64,000 nucleotides of DNA from Bacillota bacterium (GCA_029239605.1 JARBUO010000002.1:1-64000), one strand, 5' to 3'. Numbered from the stretch's first letter, positions 51,924 through 61,772 are shown. The notes: a model not told the origin generated them from the letters alone. A program made the numbers and translations.

Positions 51924-53198
51924 ATGGAACTGAAAGCATCAAAGGCACTCCAGGGCACCATTGACGTAGCACCTGATAAGTCGATTTCTCACAGAGCGGT
52001 GATGATGGGGTCCATTGCAAAAGGAACAACGGAAATCGATAATTTCCTTATGGGTGAGGATTGCCTTTCTACTATAGAATGCTTCCGGAAAATGGGAGTG
52101 CCCATTGAAATGAGAGGAAGCAGAGTAACGGTAACCGGAAGAGGACTGAGAGGATTACAGGAACCCAGAGAACTTCTTTATACCGGTAATTCCGGCACTA
52201 CAACCAGATTGCTGTGTGGCCTTTTAGCACCTCAGAACTTTACTTCCGTGCTGGATGGTGACGCTTCCATCCGAAAACGGCCCATGAACAGAGTCATTCA
52301 CCCATTGCAGGAAATGGGAGCGAAGCTTTCCGGAAGGGATGGCAGCTTTACGCCAATTACTATCACTGGGACAGCGCTAAAGGGAATCGAATATACCCTG
52401 CCCGTTGCAAGTGCTCAGCTGAAATCTGCTCTGATTCTTGCAGGCCTGTATGCTGAGGGGGATACAGTAATTCTTGAGCCAAAACCATCAAGAAATCATA
52501 CCGAGCTCATGATCAATGGATTTGGCGGAGCGATATCCACGGAGATCAATCGAATCACGGTAAAACCAGCGGAAGAACTCTACGGTCATAAAATTGTTGT
52601 ACCGGGAGACATTTCCTCTGCTGCGTTCTTTCTCGTTGCAGGGTTAATTGTTCCGGGCTCCGAAATCAGAATAAAGAATGTGGGCTTGAATCCCACAAGG
52701 ACTGGAATTCTAGATGTACTCAAAGCAATGGGAGCATCGATAACAATAGAAGAAAATAAACATAACATTGAACCCTCAGGTGATCTGATTGTGAAGCACT
52801 CTGTACTGCGGGGAACTGAAATTGGCGGTGATCTGATCCCTCGGCTTATCGACGAGCTACCCATACTGGCTGTTGCTGCAGCCTTTGCAGAAGGTACTAC
52901 TGTGATCAAGGATGCGGAGGAATTAAAGGTCAAGGAATCCAATCGGATTGACGCCATGGAAAAGGAACTGCAAAAAGCAGGAGTCGATGTAGCTGCTACA
53001 GAGGACGGCATGATTGTACGCGGAGGAAGGCCTGTCCATGGAGCAATTTTTGAAAGCTATCATGATCATCGGATTGCCATGTCCATGGCAGTACTGGCGC
53101 TGGCAGCAGAAGGCGACAGTCAAATCCGAAATCACCAGTGTATCAGTATCTCGTATCCCGGATTTTTTGATACCATTTCGTCTCTTCAAAACCGGTAA
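51924..53198 (+). CDS. aroA: 3-phosphoshikimate 1-carboxyvinyltransferase (EPSP synthase)
   Basis: 424 residues. Makes EPSP from shikimate 3-phosphate and PEP. PDKSISHRAVMMGSIAKG, LYTGNSGTTTRLLCG, DGDASIRKRPMNRVI, PGDISSAAFFLVAG and YHDHRIAMSMAV are the family marks. The Gly-Asn-Ser-Gly-Thr stretch is that of the class II-like form. The product feeds aroC upstream in the same operon. aroE, aroD and aroK are not in the window. Confidence 0.95.
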   Translation: MELKASKALQGTIDVAPDKSISHRAVMMGSIAKGTTEIDNFLMGEDCLSTIECFRKMGVPIEMRGSRVTVTGRGLRGLQEPRELLYTGNSGTTTRLLCGLLAPQNFTSVLDGDASIRKRPMNRVIHPLQEMGAKLSGRDGSFTPITITGTALKGIEYTLPVASAQLKSALILAGLYAEGDTVILEPKPSRNHTELMINGFGGAISTEINRITVKPAEELYGHKIVVPGDISSAAFFLVAGLIVPGSEIRIKNVGLNPTRTGILDVLKAMGASITIEENKHNIEPSGDLIVKHSVLRGTEIGGDLIPRLIDELPILAVAAAFAEGTTVIKDAEELKVKESNRIDAMEKELQKAGVDVAATEDGMIVRGGRPVHGAIFESYHDHRIAMSMAVLALAAEGDSQIRNHQCISISYPGFFDTISSLQNR

Positions 53199-53515
53199 GG
53201 GGATAGGGGCAGTGTTTTATTTTTTTTAAAAAGAATAGGGAATCGGTATAAAAACATTAGCAAAAGGGCAAAAATATTCCTGTGTAGCACGCCCGATTTG
53301 CATCTTGTATTACGATTGCACCGGGGCGGTAAAATCAAAAAGCTGCAATTTGCATCTTTCTGCTTCCAAATGAAGCAGAATAAGACATGAAAAGGCTTTA
53401 CTTTGAGGCATAGATATGGTAATATTTATTGTCAATACTTACCTTCCGCTGAGTTCTGCGACTCTCCGACGCTGGTACACGGCAGAAGGTGAAAAAAAGA
53501 AAAGGAGAAAGAAAA
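53199..53515 (+). promoter_or_regulatory. rpsO upstream region with an S15-type leader candidate
   Basis: 317 bases without a gene. A TTCTGCTTC/GAAGCAGAA hairpin (53358-53380) lacks a U-tract. ACCTTC at 53441-53446 can pair with GAAGGT at 53485-53490, enclosing CGACTCTCCGACGC-like sequence, just before the rpsO ribosome site AAAGGAG. This resembles Firmicutes rpsO leaders bound by S15 for autoregulation. The direct word TTTGCATCTT occurs twice (about 53295 and 53350). No clear promoter was found. Confidence 0.5.
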
Positions 53516-53782
53516 ATGATTGACCAGACTAAAAAAGCGCAAATTATCGAAGAATTTAAGACAAAAGAAGGAGATACTGGATCTCCTGAAGTTCAGATTG
53601 CAATTCTTACTTACAGAATCAATGATTTGAACGAGCATCTGAAGATTCACAAAAAAGACCACCACTCCAGAAGAGGTCTGTTAAAAATGGTAGGTCAGAG
53701 AAGAAACCTTCTTAATTACCTCAAGAACAAGGATCTGGACAGATACAGAGGTCTGATTGCTCGTTTGGGATTAAGAAAATAA
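53516..53782 (+). CDS. rpsO: 30S ribosomal protein S15
   Basis: 88 residues from ATG 53516 after [28 protein letters not shown] and [19 protein letters not shown] are diagnostic. Binds the central domain of 16S rRNA early in assembly. Followed by a strong terminator, then pnp, the classical rpsO-pnp order. Confidence 0.97.
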   Translation: MIDQTKKAQIIEEFKTKEGDTGSPEVQIAILTYRINDLNEHLKIHKKDHHSRRGLLKMVGQRRNLLNYLKNKDLDRYRGLIARLGLRK

Positions 53783-53796
53783 TTCTAAAAATCAAA

Positions 53797-53826
53797 GGCG
53801 GGGGAATTCCCCGCCTTTCATTTAAT
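53797..53826 (+). terminator. Terminator of rpsO
   Basis: AAAGGCGGGG at 53797-53806 pairs with 53812-53821, loop GAATT, followed by TTTCATTT. Confidence 0.85.
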
Positions 53827-54152
53827 ACTATTTACAATTTAATTTATAGACAACAAAGTTGTCTATAGGCGGCGTTGCCTTTTTTCCGCAGCTTTAGCGG
53901 CAATGGAAAAACGGACAGCAGGGAGCAAACGCGAGTTGGAGTCCCGAAGGGGCGTTGCCGTAAGGAAAATAGTATTGTATTGTTTTCAAAATACAATCCA
54001 TGTTTTCATTTGAAAACAGTATAAGCGAGCAGCTCAATGAATTCAGGACAGTCGATTCTTGGGAAAAACGCAAACAACGCGGGTAACCGCCTGTGCCGGA
54101 GAGCACATGTAGAGTAAAAACAGGAAGAAAAATTAACAGGAGGAAGTTGTTA
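53827..54152. other. rpsO-pnp intergenic region with hairpin and dispersed repeat copy 2
   Basis: TATAGACAAC at 53845-53854 pairs perfectly with 53858-53867 (loop AAA). A GTTGCC-T6 stretch follows. Bases 53910-53967 resemble the element at 5735-5806 (ACGGACAGCAGGGAGCAAAC). A second complementary pair TTTTTCC/GGAAAAA lies at about 53880-53909. In E. coli this gap holds RNase III sites controlling pnp; a similar role is plausible. No gene is supported. Confidence 0.5.
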
Positions 54153-56252
54153 ATGAGATTTGAAGATTACAGAACATTTAGAACAGCAGTAGGCGGAAGA
54201 TTACTGCAGCTTGAAATTGGCAAGGTATGCCAGTTGGCAGGCGGTGCGGTGATGGTAAAATACGGAGACACTGTGGTAAACGTTACCGCTACTGCTTCTG
54301 CAGAACCCAGAGCCGATATCGACTTTTTCCCTCTTAGTGTGGACTATGAGGAAAGAATGTATGCTGCAGGGAAAATACCCGGCGGCTTTATCAAAAGAGA
54401 AGGAAGACCTTCCGAAAAAGCAATCCTGAGTTCAAGATTGATTGACAGACCAATTAGACCGCTTTTCCCAAAGGGCTTTTATAATGACGTACAGGTGGTT
54501 GCCACAGTAATGTGCGTCGACCCTGACTGCTCACCGGAAATCGTCGGCATGATCGGTTCCTCAGTGGCATTATCTATTTCTGATATTCCATTCGAAGGAC
54601 CTACAGCGTCAGTACTCATCGGCCTTGTTGACGGAGAATACATTGTAAACCCGACCTTGGCACAGAGAGAAGCCAGTGATCTTCATCTGGTTGTATCCGG
54701 TACAAAAGAAGCCATCATGATGGTAGAAGCCGGTGCCAATGAGGTGTCTGAGGAAGTTGTTCTCGAAGGCATCATGTTTGCCCATGAAGAAATTAAAAAA
54801 ATCATCGAATTTATCGAAGAGGTAGTATCTGAAGTTGGCAAGCCGAAAAGAGAAGTAGTCCTTTACAAAGTTTCAGAAGAGATTGAAACGGCAGTGAAGG
54901 AATATGCTTCCGCGAAGATGAGAGCGGCGATACAGACCTATGACAAACAGGAACGACTGGATAATATGGATGCAGTTGAAAAGGAAGCGAAAGCGTACTT
55001 TGCAGAAATTTATCCTGATAATAAAAAAGATATTGCTGCAGTATTATACAGCATTACAAAAGAGCAGGTCAGAAGCCTCATCCTTGATGATGGCATCAGA
55101 CCGGACAATAGAAAGTCTGATGAAATCAGACCAATCTGGTGTGAAACCGGCATACTCCCCAGAACCCATGGGACAGGCCTGTTTACAAGAGGTCAAACTC
55201 AGGTTCTTTCTGTAACAACAGTGGGACCAATGGGTGAAGCCCAGACCATCGATGGTATTGGCGAGGAAGTAGAAAAGAGATATATGCATCACTATAACTT
55301 CCCTCCTTACAGTGTCGGTGAAGCAAGACCAATGAGAAGCCCGGGAAGACGTGAAATCGGTCACGGTGCCCTCGCAGAAAGAGCGCTGATTCCAGTCCTT
55401 CCAAGTGTTGAGGAATTCCCATATGCCATCAGAGTGGTATCTGATGTGCTTGCTTCCAACGGAAGCACATCGCAGGCCTCTGTTTGCGGAAGCACCCTTT
55501 CCCTGATGGATGCAGGCGTACCGATCAAAGCCCCTGTAGCAGGAATCGCCATGGGACTGATCGAGCGCGTTGAGCCCGACGGATCAAGCAAGATTGCAAT
55601 CCTTTCCGATATTCAGGGAATGGAAGACTTCCTTGGAGACATGGACTTTAAGGTAGCAGGTACCGCAAAGGGGATCACTGCCATTCAGATGGACATCAAG
55701 GTTCACGGACTTTCCAGAAAAATCCTTCAGGATGCACTGGCCCAGGCCCATGAAGGCAGAATGTTCATTATGGAAAAGATGCTGGAAGAACTTCCGGAAC
55801 CAAGGAAGGAAATGTCACCTTATGCACCAAGAATCATCTCCATGCAGATCGACCCAGACAAGATCAGAACCGTTATCGGACCGGGAGGCAAGACCATCAA
55901 CAGGATTATTGCTGAGACCGGCGTAAAAATCGATATCAACGACGACGGACTTGTTTATATCGCTGCTCCTGACATGGAATCTGCAGGTAAGGGCGTAAAA
56001 GCCATCGAACTTCTTGTGAAGGAAGTAGAAGTTGGTGAAACTTATGAGGGAAAAGTCACAAGACTTATGAACTTTGGAGCTTTCATTGAAATTCTGCCCG
56101 GCAAAGAAGGCTTGCTGCACATTTCCAAGATGGCTAAGGAGAGAGTTGAAAAGGTTGAAGATGTGATGAACATTGGAGATGTGGTGAAAGTAAAGGTAAC
56201 AGAAATCGACAGCCAGAACAGAATCAATTTGTCAAGAAAAGAACTGCTCTAA
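54153..56252 (+). CDS. pnp: Polynucleotide phosphorylase
   Basis: 699 residues. Phosphorolytic 3'-5' exoribonuclease of the degradosome. Two RNase PH-like domains (the second carries [13 protein letters not shown] and [15 protein letters not shown]), a helical middle domain, then KH ([19 protein letters not shown]) and S1 ([18 protein letters not shown]). AACAGGAGGA precedes the ATG at 54153; upstream in-frame codons from 54093 are not supported. Possibly autoregulated through the upstream structures. Confidence 0.96.
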   Translation: MRFEDYRTFRTAVGGRLLQLEIGKVCQLAGGAVMVKYGDTVVNVTATASAEPRADIDFFPLSVDYEERMYAAGKIPGGFIKREGRPSEKAILSSRLIDRPIRPLFPKGFYNDVQVVATVMCVDPDCSPEIVGMIGSSVALSISDIPFEGPTASVLIGLVDGEYIVNPTLAQREASDLHLVVSGTKEAIMMVEAGANEVSEEVVLEGIMFAHEEIKKIIEFIEEVVSEVGKPKREVVLYKVSEEIETAVKEYASAKMRAAIQTYDKQERLDNMDAVEKEAKAYFAEIYPDNKKDIAAVLYSITKEQVRSLILDDGIRPDNRKSDEIRPIWCETGILPRTHGTGLFTRGQTQVLSVTTVGPMGEAQTIDGIGEEVEKRYMHHYNFPPYSVGEARPMRSPGRREIGHGALAERALIPVLPSVEEFPYAIRVVSDVLASNGSTSQASVCGSTLSLMDAGVPIKAPVAGIAMGLIERVEPDGSSKIAILSDIQGMEDFLGDMDFKVAGTAKGITAIQMDIKVHGLSRKILQDALAQAHEGRMFIMEKMLEELPEPRKEMSPYAPRIISMQIDPDKIRTVIGPGGKTINRIIAETGVKIDINDDGLVYIAAPDMESAGKGVKAIELLVKEVEVGETYEGKVTRLMNFGAFIEILPGKEGLLHISKMAKERVEKVEDVMNIGDVVKVKVTEIDSQNRINLSRKELL

Positions 56253-56321
56253 ACAAAAGGATTCATGCTAATCGCAGAAAGCCTTTTTGCAGAGAGCAAA
56301 ATCATAGTAACAGTATTACTG

Positions 56322-56362
56322 AAAAGGATGCTTTTTCTGAGCGAAAAAGCATCCTTTTGTAT
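56322..56362 (+). terminator. Terminator of pnp
   Basis: A perfect 16-bp stem (56322-56337 with 56343-56358), 5-base loop, U-rich continuation including a T8 run at 56371-56378. Confidence 0.92.
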
Positions 56363-56413
56363 GATTTTGATTTTTTTTCAGGCGTTAAATTCCAAATGTA
56401 ACGGAAGTGTAAC

Positions 56414-56442
56414 TTTAACTGCCCCTGGTTTGATGATAGAAT
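56414..56442 (+). promoter_or_regulatory. Weak promoter-like site for the SLH gene
   Basis: TTTAAC, 17 bases, TAGAAT. Another TTGACA at 56457-56462 has no good -10 17 bases later. The 100-base leader has no clear structure. Confidence 0.35.
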
Positions 56443-56545
56443 GTTGATAGTATCGGTTGACAGGGTACAAATTCAGCGAATTCCTTGTCAGCCGATGCAA
56501 TACGTAAGGATTAAAGCAGAAAAGAGTTAGGGGGTTAAGGGATTC

Positions 56546-58978
56546 ATGGCGTTTAAAAGCAGCAGAAAAGTCACAGCAGGGGTCTTGACGGCAGCGATGC
56601 TTGCCGGAACATTTTTAACAGGTTTTACATATCAAGACGGAATCGGGAATGTTTATTATCAAACAAAATCCGAAATTTACAACGATACATATTATTATGA
56701 ACAACTTGCCGGGCACAGTGCGAACGGTATTGAAAGGGCATACTACGTTCATGCGGATACGGCAAACACGGATTTGATTCCTTTTGTTTTCGAAGGGGAA
56801 GTAACCGGTATGTATACCATGAACACCATGGTAAGCACCTTGGAAGCCCAGGGCTATAAGGTGGTAGCCGGAATCAACGGGGACCTGTACGATATGGCAT
56901 CAGGTACGCCCAAAGGACTTACGATTCATAACGGCAAAGTGAAAACTTCGGGATATGCACCGGAATATGTTATATCCTTTAATCATAACGGAGAAGCGTC
57001 ATTGGAGCAAGTAAACGTAGGCTATACGCTGAAAGGAATCATCAATGTTCCAACGGTAGTGCCTGTTGACCAGATGGTGACAGATCCTAATTCTCAGGCG
57101 AATAACGGACAAACTTCTGAGGGAGCGGTAACCCCGCCGGCGCAGACTGGTGCGACGCAGACCATCTATGTTCCCACGGAATACACCGCACAGATCGGCT
57201 ACTTTAATGTACCCCACGGCGGGGCGAAGGCCCTTCATTTATTCAACCGGCAATATGCCGCATCCACAAAGACCTCCCAGACATCCGTTGAAGTAATTTT
57301 GGATGCCGGATCCGTAGAAAATGCTGAACCGGGCATTGGCGGTGCTATTACCGCTACGGTTGTGGAAGTGCGAAATGGCAATTTTAATACGCCCATAGGA
57401 GATAATCAACTGGTGCTCTCAGCAGCAGGGGACTCACCCTATGCAGTGCCAATTTCACAGCTGGTTCCGGGAAGCACAGTGGAAATTTCCGTAGATGACT
57501 GGGGCAGTGGCAATTTGAGAAACAGTGCGGAGGCACTTGGTGTATATTATGTTTTGTATAAGGATGGGCAGTATATTACACCGGGTACAAATCTGAATCC
57601 CAGAACGATTATCGGCATTAAGCCTGACGGAAGCATTCTCCTTTATGTTCTGGACGGAAGACAGGCTAATTTTTCAACCGGCCTTGGATTAACAGATGTT
57701 GCAAAACATCTTGTGGCTCTTGGCTGCAGCACCGTTGTAAATATGGACGGCGGCGGTTCTACCGTAATCAATGCCAGAGAGGGCGGACTTGACGCAAAAG
57801 CAGTACAGAAGAATTCTCCTTCCGGCGGGACACAAAGAAAGACTACAAACGGACTCCTTCTTGTTTATAAGGGCGGCGGCGGTTCCGAGGCAGAAAACCT
57901 TCATACCTATGCAGCACAGCCCCTGGCCATGCCTGGTGCAGATATTCAGCTGACAACCTACGCTTCCAATGAAAGCTACGAGCCCGTCAGCCTTCGGAGA
58001 ACTGTCGAATACCGTGTGGATGAGGATCAGACGGAAAGTTCTGTGGACCAGAACGGACTGTTTACTGCTGGAAGCAGCGCAGGAACAGCCATTGTGGCTG
58101 CGGAAAGCGGAGATCTGAAAACAACGGTAGAGATTGGAATTGAAAAGGATATCACATTCACCACCAATGTTCAGAATCTGGTCATCGATCCGGGAAAAAC
58201 TTCGGACGTCAATGTGACTGCAAAATTCGGGTATGCTCCCATTGCAAGCAAGGACAGCCTCTTTAAGTGGAGCTGTGATTCCACCATCGGTACCATCGAT
58301 GCCAACGGTCTTTTTACAGCGACCGCTGAATCGGGTCTGACAGGAAACATTTATGTGGAATACAACGGAACCACAAAAACAATACCGGTCCAGGTTGGCG
58401 CATCCATTGTTGATTTTGCGGATACAAAAACCCACTGGGCGAGAGAATATATCGGTAAACTTGCTGCGAGAGGAATCGTAAACGGTATGGGAGGCAACTA
58501 TTACCTGCCGGATGATTCTCTTACAAGAGCGCAGTTCCTGACCATGCTGGCAAAGACCATCTACGGTCTTGACACGAAACAAACAGTGCCTGCAGGCTTT
58601 ACAGACGTTCCTGAATCAGAATGGTTCTACAGTTACGTAAACTGGGGCTTTGCAAATGGTATTGTAAAGGGTATTGATGAGACCACCTTTGCTCCCAATG
58701 AGAAAATCACAAGAGAGCAGATGGCCATCATGATGAATAACTTTGCGAATTACACAAGCCTGGTTCTTCCGGAGACCAATGCAACGGTGAACTTCACTGA
58801 CGCTTCTCTGATCAGTCCTTGGGCTACGGATTCCGTAACCAAGATTGTATCATCGGGTATCATGGGCGGCTACCCGGAAGGAAATTACATCCCTCAGGGA
58901 AATGCAACAAGAGCAGAGGCAGCTACCGTTGTCTACAAAATGATTAACATCAGAGACAATATCGCAAAGAATAAATAA
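56546..58978 (+). CDS. Surface phosphodiester glycosidase with three SLH repeats
   Basis: 810 residues. A Sec signal peptide (about 1-27, with TAAMLAGTFLTGF) leads to an N-terminal domain and a NAGPA (phosphodiester glycosidase) domain at about 285-450 (LNPRTIIGIKPDGSILLYVLDG, STVVNMDGGGSTVINAREGG), the fold of the enzyme that uncovers mannose 6-phosphate and of phage/bacterial glycosidases. Two Ig-like (BIG2-type) stretches follow, then three SLH repeats (~625-800: FADTKTHWAREYIGKLAARG, FTDVPESEWFYSYVNWGF, FTDASLISPWATDSV) that bind pyruvylated wall polymer. It should act on the outer wall, perhaps on a sugar-1-phosphate-linked glycan. Confidence 0.88.
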   Translation: MAFKSSRKVTAGVLTAAMLAGTFLTGFTYQDGIGNVYYQTKSEIYNDTYYYEQLAGHSANGIERAYYVHADTANTDLIPFVFEGEVTGMYTMNTMVSTLEAQGYKVVAGINGDLYDMASGTPKGLTIHNGKVKTSGYAPEYVISFNHNGEASLEQVNVGYTLKGIINVPTVVPVDQMVTDPNSQANNGQTSEGAVTPPAQTGATQTIYVPTEYTAQIGYFNVPHGGAKALHLFNRQYAASTKTSQTSVEVILDAGSVENAEPGIGGAITATVVEVRNGNFNTPIGDNQLVLSAAGDSPYAVPISQLVPGSTVEISVDDWGSGNLRNSAEALGVYYVLYKDGQYITPGTNLNPRTIIGIKPDGSILLYVLDGRQANFSTGLGLTDVAKHLVALGCSTVVNMDGGGSTVINAREGGLDAKAVQKNSPSGGTQRKTTNGLLLVYKGGGGSEAENLHTYAAQPLAMPGADIQLTTYASNESYEPVSLRRTVEYRVDEDQTESSVDQNGLFTAGSSAGTAIVAAESGDLKTTVEIGIEKDITFTTNVQNLVIDPGKTSDVNVTAKFGYAPIASKDSLFKWSCDSTIGTIDANGLFTATAESGLTGNIYVEYNGTTKTIPVQVGASIVDFADTKTHWAREYIGKLAARGIVNGMGGNYYLPDDSLTRAQFLTMLAKTIYGLDTKQTVPAGFTDVPESEWFYSYVNWGFANGIVKGIDETTFAPNEKITREQMAIMMNNFANYTSLVLPETNATVNFTDASLISPWATDSVTKIVSSGIMGGYPEGNYIPQGNATRAEAATVVYKMINIRDNIAKNK

Positions 58979-59001
58979 TAGGAAGCAGCGTTATAAATGA
59001 T

Positions 59002-59035
59002 CACCCCCAAACATAGAATGTTTGGGGGTGTTTTT
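59002..59035 (+). terminator. Terminator-like hairpin that contains the ylxY ribosome site
   Basis: A perfect 12-bp stem (59002-59013 with 59019-59030), loop TAGAA, then T5 directly followed by the ATG at 59036. The only purine-rich ribosome-site candidate, TGGGGGTG (59023-59030), is the 3' strand of the stem. It ends the SLH gene and would hide the ylxY start unless opened. Confidence 0.85.
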
Positions 59036-59776
59036 ATGAAAAGTAACAAGATACTGATAACCGTTGTTTTCATAGCCGTGTTCGCTTTATTTCTGTATCA
59101 GGTAATCTCACTGGGTGCGATCCTGATGCAAAACCATTCAGCAATGAAGGAGGAGGGGGTTCAAACCCTGTCACCGGATGAAGTGGGAATTGTGGTGCGG
59201 AACGGTCTGCCCAACAGCAATCAGGTTGTTTTCAGCTGTAATGTGGATTGGGGTGAGGACGTAATTCCGGATATGCTGAAGATTTTCAAGGATAATGATG
59301 TAAAAATCACATTCTTCGTCAGTGGAAGATGGGCGAAAAATAACCCTGAACTGCTGAAGGAAATGTTTCAGCAGGGACATGAAATTCAAAGTCACGGATA
59401 CAATCATAAACTGTGCACACAAAACTCGGTAGAAACGACAAAAGAAGAAATATTAAACACAGAAGCGGTTATACTTGAAATATTGGGGGTAAAAACAAAT
59501 GTTTTTGCACCGCCGTCCGGTGATTACGATCAGACCACCGTTGAGCTCTGCAAGAGCCTGGGTTATAAAATGGCTCTATGGAGTGCGGATACCATCGACT
59601 GGCGAGAGGGCTCCACTGCAGATGTTATTAAAAACCGAATTCTGAAAAAACAATTGAATGGTGCCATTGTTTTAATGCACCCCAAACCAGAAACCGTTAA
59701 AGCACTGCCGGATCTGATCAAAGAGATCAGGGGCAGGAATCTGGAGATAGTGCCTCTTTACAGGTTGTCCTATTAA
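59036..59776 (+). CDS. ylxY: YlxY-family polysaccharide deacetylase-like protein
   Basis: About 246 residues from ATG 59036. An N-terminal membrane anchor (about 5-27) and a NodB-type fold. The usual TFDDGP motif reads CNVDWGEDV, which is normal for the YlxY family; the metal-site SHGYNH, APPSGDYD, WSADTIDW and the His in VLMHPKPE are present. YlxY is linked to sporulation-phase wall work in Bacillus. The order pnp-ylxY-mlpA-dut is also the Bacillus order apart from the SLH gene. An ATG at 58997 with a long AGGAAG spacing would add 13 residues and translate through the hairpin. Confidence 0.88.
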   Translation: MKSNKILITVVFIAVFALFLYQVISLGAILMQNHSAMKEEGVQTLSPDEVGIVVRNGLPNSNQVVFSCNVDWGEDVIPDMLKIFKDNDVKITFFVSGRWAKNNPELLKEMFQQGHEIQSHGYNHKLCTQNSVETTKEEILNTEAVILEILGVKTNVFAPPSGDYDQTTVELCKSLGYKMALWSADTIDWREGSTADVIKNRILKKQLNGAIVLMHPKPETVKALPDLIKEIRGRNLEIVPLYRLSY

Positions 59777-59856
59777 AGCTATAATAAATATAGTAATTGG
59801 AACAAATTACAATGCGCTTCGCATTGCAAAAAGATAAAAGGAAAGTGGTAAACATT

Positions 59857-61107
59857 ATGATAATCAGTAAAACATTAAATTGTGGTATTCGGGTTGTAAT
59901 GGAGGAAATACCTTATGTTAAATCCGTTTCAGTCGGTATCTGGGTAAAAGCCGGTTCTGTGGATGAAACGCCAAAAAACTCTGGTATTTCCCATTATATT
60001 GAGCATATGCTGTTCAAAGGGACGGAATCCCGCAGTCCGAAAAAGATAGCTGCTGATGTGGACAAGATCGGAGGACAGATCAATGCGTTCACAGGAAAAG
60101 AAGCGACGTGTTACTATTTGAAAACACTGGCGTCCAACATTGATCAGGCTGCCGATATTCTTGTGGATATGTTCGTCAATTCCAAATTTGATGAGGAAGA
60201 GATGGAAAAAGAAAGACGTGTTATCTGTGAAGAGATTAAAATGATTGAAGATTCTCCCGAAGATGATGCCCATGATATTATCAGTGAGCTGGTTTTCAAA
60301 GGGAATCCTTTTTCAAAATCCATTATCGGAACGCCGAAATCTCTGTCGGGAATTACGAGAAAGGCAATCATGAAATATATTGCCGAAGAGTACACTCGCG
60401 ATAATATCGTAATTTCCATCAGCGGCAGCTTTGACCAGGACCATGTCTGCGCACTCTTTGAGAGCAAGCTTTGTCATCTGAATGAAAATAAGGAAACAAA
60501 GTCTTATGACACATCGGTCTATCAGCCTAGTTATAAGGTTAAAATCAAGGATATTGAGCAGTCCCACCTTTGTTTGGGCCTAAAAGGATTGGCGCTGGAT
60601 GATGAGCGTTATTATCCGCTCTTCCTGCTGAATAATATCATGGGTGGCAGCATGAGCTCCAGACTCTTCCAGAATATCAGAGAAGAAAAAGGACTTGCGT
60701 ATTCGGTTTACTCAATGGCGAGTTCTTTCAGCACCACAGGATATTTTAATATCTATGCCGGTGTCAGCCACGACAAAGTGAAAGATGCAATTCTGGGCAT
60801 TCAGGATGAACTCAAGCTTCTGAAAGCACAGGGGATTACACAGGATGAGCTGGATACTGCCAAAGAGCAGATGAAGGGGAGTTATATCTTTAGCTTGGAA
60901 AATGTAAACGGAAGAATGTTTTCCATCGGCAAAAATATGCTGCTTCTGAATAAGATCTATACGCCGGAAGAAGTCCTTGCCAGCATCGATGGCGTAACCA
61001 TGGACGATGTCAGAGCTGTATCGGAATTGATCACCGATGTTCACAATTATTCAGGCGTACTCATCAGCAGGAATAAGGTTGATCTGAAGAAAATTCTTCA
61101 ATCCTAG
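59857..61107 (+). CDS. mlpA: M16-family zinc peptidase
   Basis: 416 residues. The inverted zinc motif HYIEHML (H-x2-E-H) is near residue 48, with the distal Glu in VICEEIKMIEDSPED. FKGTESRSPKKIAADVDKIG and the C-terminal R/Y region (SSRLFQNIREEKGLAYSVYS) complete the fold. Homologous to B. subtilis MlpA (YmxG), tied to proteolysis late in growth. ATG 59857 after AAAGGAAAG. It is soluble, with no signal peptide. Confidence 0.93.
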   Translation: MIISKTLNCGIRVVMEEIPYVKSVSVGIWVKAGSVDETPKNSGISHYIEHMLFKGTESRSPKKIAADVDKIGGQINAFTGKEATCYYLKTLASNIDQAADILVDMFVNSKFDEEEMEKERRVICEEIKMIEDSPEDDAHDIISELVFKGNPFSKSIIGTPKSLSGITRKAIMKYIAEEYTRDNIVISISGSFDQDHVCALFESKLCHLNENKETKSYDTSVYQPSYKVKIKDIEQSHLCLGLKGLALDDERYYPLFLLNNIMGGSMSSRLFQNIREEKGLAYSVYSMASSFSTTGYFNIYAGVSHDKVKDAILGIQDELKLLKAQGITQDELDTAKEQMKGSYIFSLENVNGRMFSIGKNMLLLNKIYTPEEVLASIDGVTMDDVRAVSELITDVHNYSGVLISRNKVDLKKILQS

Positions 61108-61155
61108 GAAATAATGTGCCAGCACTTGAATTGAAAACATCGACGAAAAGAAAAG

Positions 61156-61184
61156 ATCGGGGCGCTGGATTTGGATGCCCCGAT
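61156..61184 (+). promoter_or_regulatory. Hairpin between mlpA and dut
   Basis: ATCGGGGC at 61156-61163 pairs with GCCCCGAT at 61177-61184, with CGAC/GTCG extending the base. No U-tract. It ends 8 bases before the dut ribosome site AGGAGG (61193-61198) and might limit access to it. Confidence 0.5.
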
Positions 61185-61204
61185 GTCGTAGCAGGAGGAT
61201 TTCT

Positions 61205-61639
61205 TTGAAAGTAAAGATAAAAAAGCTGAAGGAAACGGCCATTATCCCGTCCAGAGGGAGCGAGTATGCTGCAGGATACGATCTGTTTGCAAATTTGGAT
61301 TCACCACTGGAAATTCCGGCACAAACGACAGCGAAGATTGGGACCGGCTTGTCTGTTTCGATTCCCGAAGGTTTTTTCGGAGGGGTTTTTGCAAGAAGCG
61401 GCCTTGCCTCAAAACAAGGTCTTCGGCCAAGCAATTGTGTTGGTTGTGTCGACAGCGATTATCGCGGTGAGCTCATCGTTGCTTTATACAATGATTCGGA
61501 AGAGAGCAGAATTATCCGGCCCAACGATAGAATTGCGCAGCTGGTGGTCATCCCTTTTCTCGCTGTTGAATTTGAAGAGACTGATGAGTTGGATGAGACC
61601 ATAAGAGGAGAAAAAGGTTTTGGGTCGACAGGAATCTAA
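61205..61639 (+). CDS. dut: Deoxyuridine 5'-triphosphate nucleotidohydrolase
   Basis: 144 residues, trimeric dUTPase fold. Cleaves dUTP to dUMP and PPi. Motifs: AAGYDLFANL (I), ARSGLASKQGL (II), GCVDSDYRGELIVAL (III), NDRIAQLVV (IV), and the C-terminal GEKGFGSTG (V). TTG start at 61205 is set by AGGAGG 6 bases earlier; earlier in-frame codons cross the hairpin at 61156. Followed by a terminator. Confidence 0.95.
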   Translation: MKVKIKKLKETAIIPSRGSEYAAGYDLFANLDSPLEIPAQTTAKIGTGLSVSIPEGFFGGVFARSGLASKQGLRPSNCVGCVDSDYRGELIVALYNDSEESRIIRPNDRIAQLVVIPFLAVEFEETDELDETIRGEKGFGSTGI

Positions 61640-61727
61640 AAAAGAAAAAGATTGAAACAATAAAGTAAATGGTATAAAAATTCGATTGAAACAATGAAGC
61701 AATTGAAATAGTAGAGTTCGATGATCG

Positions 61728-61772
61728 GGCTTGTTCCAGAACTGCGGTTCGCGGAGCAAGCCTGCTTTTATT
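61728..61772 (+). terminator. Terminator of dut
   Basis: GGCTTGTTCC at 61728-61737 pairs with 61753-61762 (one G-U), an inner GAAC-TGCG-GTTC (61739-61750), then TGCTTTTATTT. Confidence 0.75.

Noticed and set aside
58997-59035. ATG at 58997 as the main ylxY start
   Set aside because: Its AGGAAG is about 12 bases away and the added residues precede the expected membrane anchor; kept only as a possible regulatory start.
61650-61699. Two near-identical words GATTGAAACAAT(A/G)AAG, like a CRISPR repeat end
   Set aside because: Only two copies with 18 bases between, no regular spacers, no longer repeat and no cas genes.
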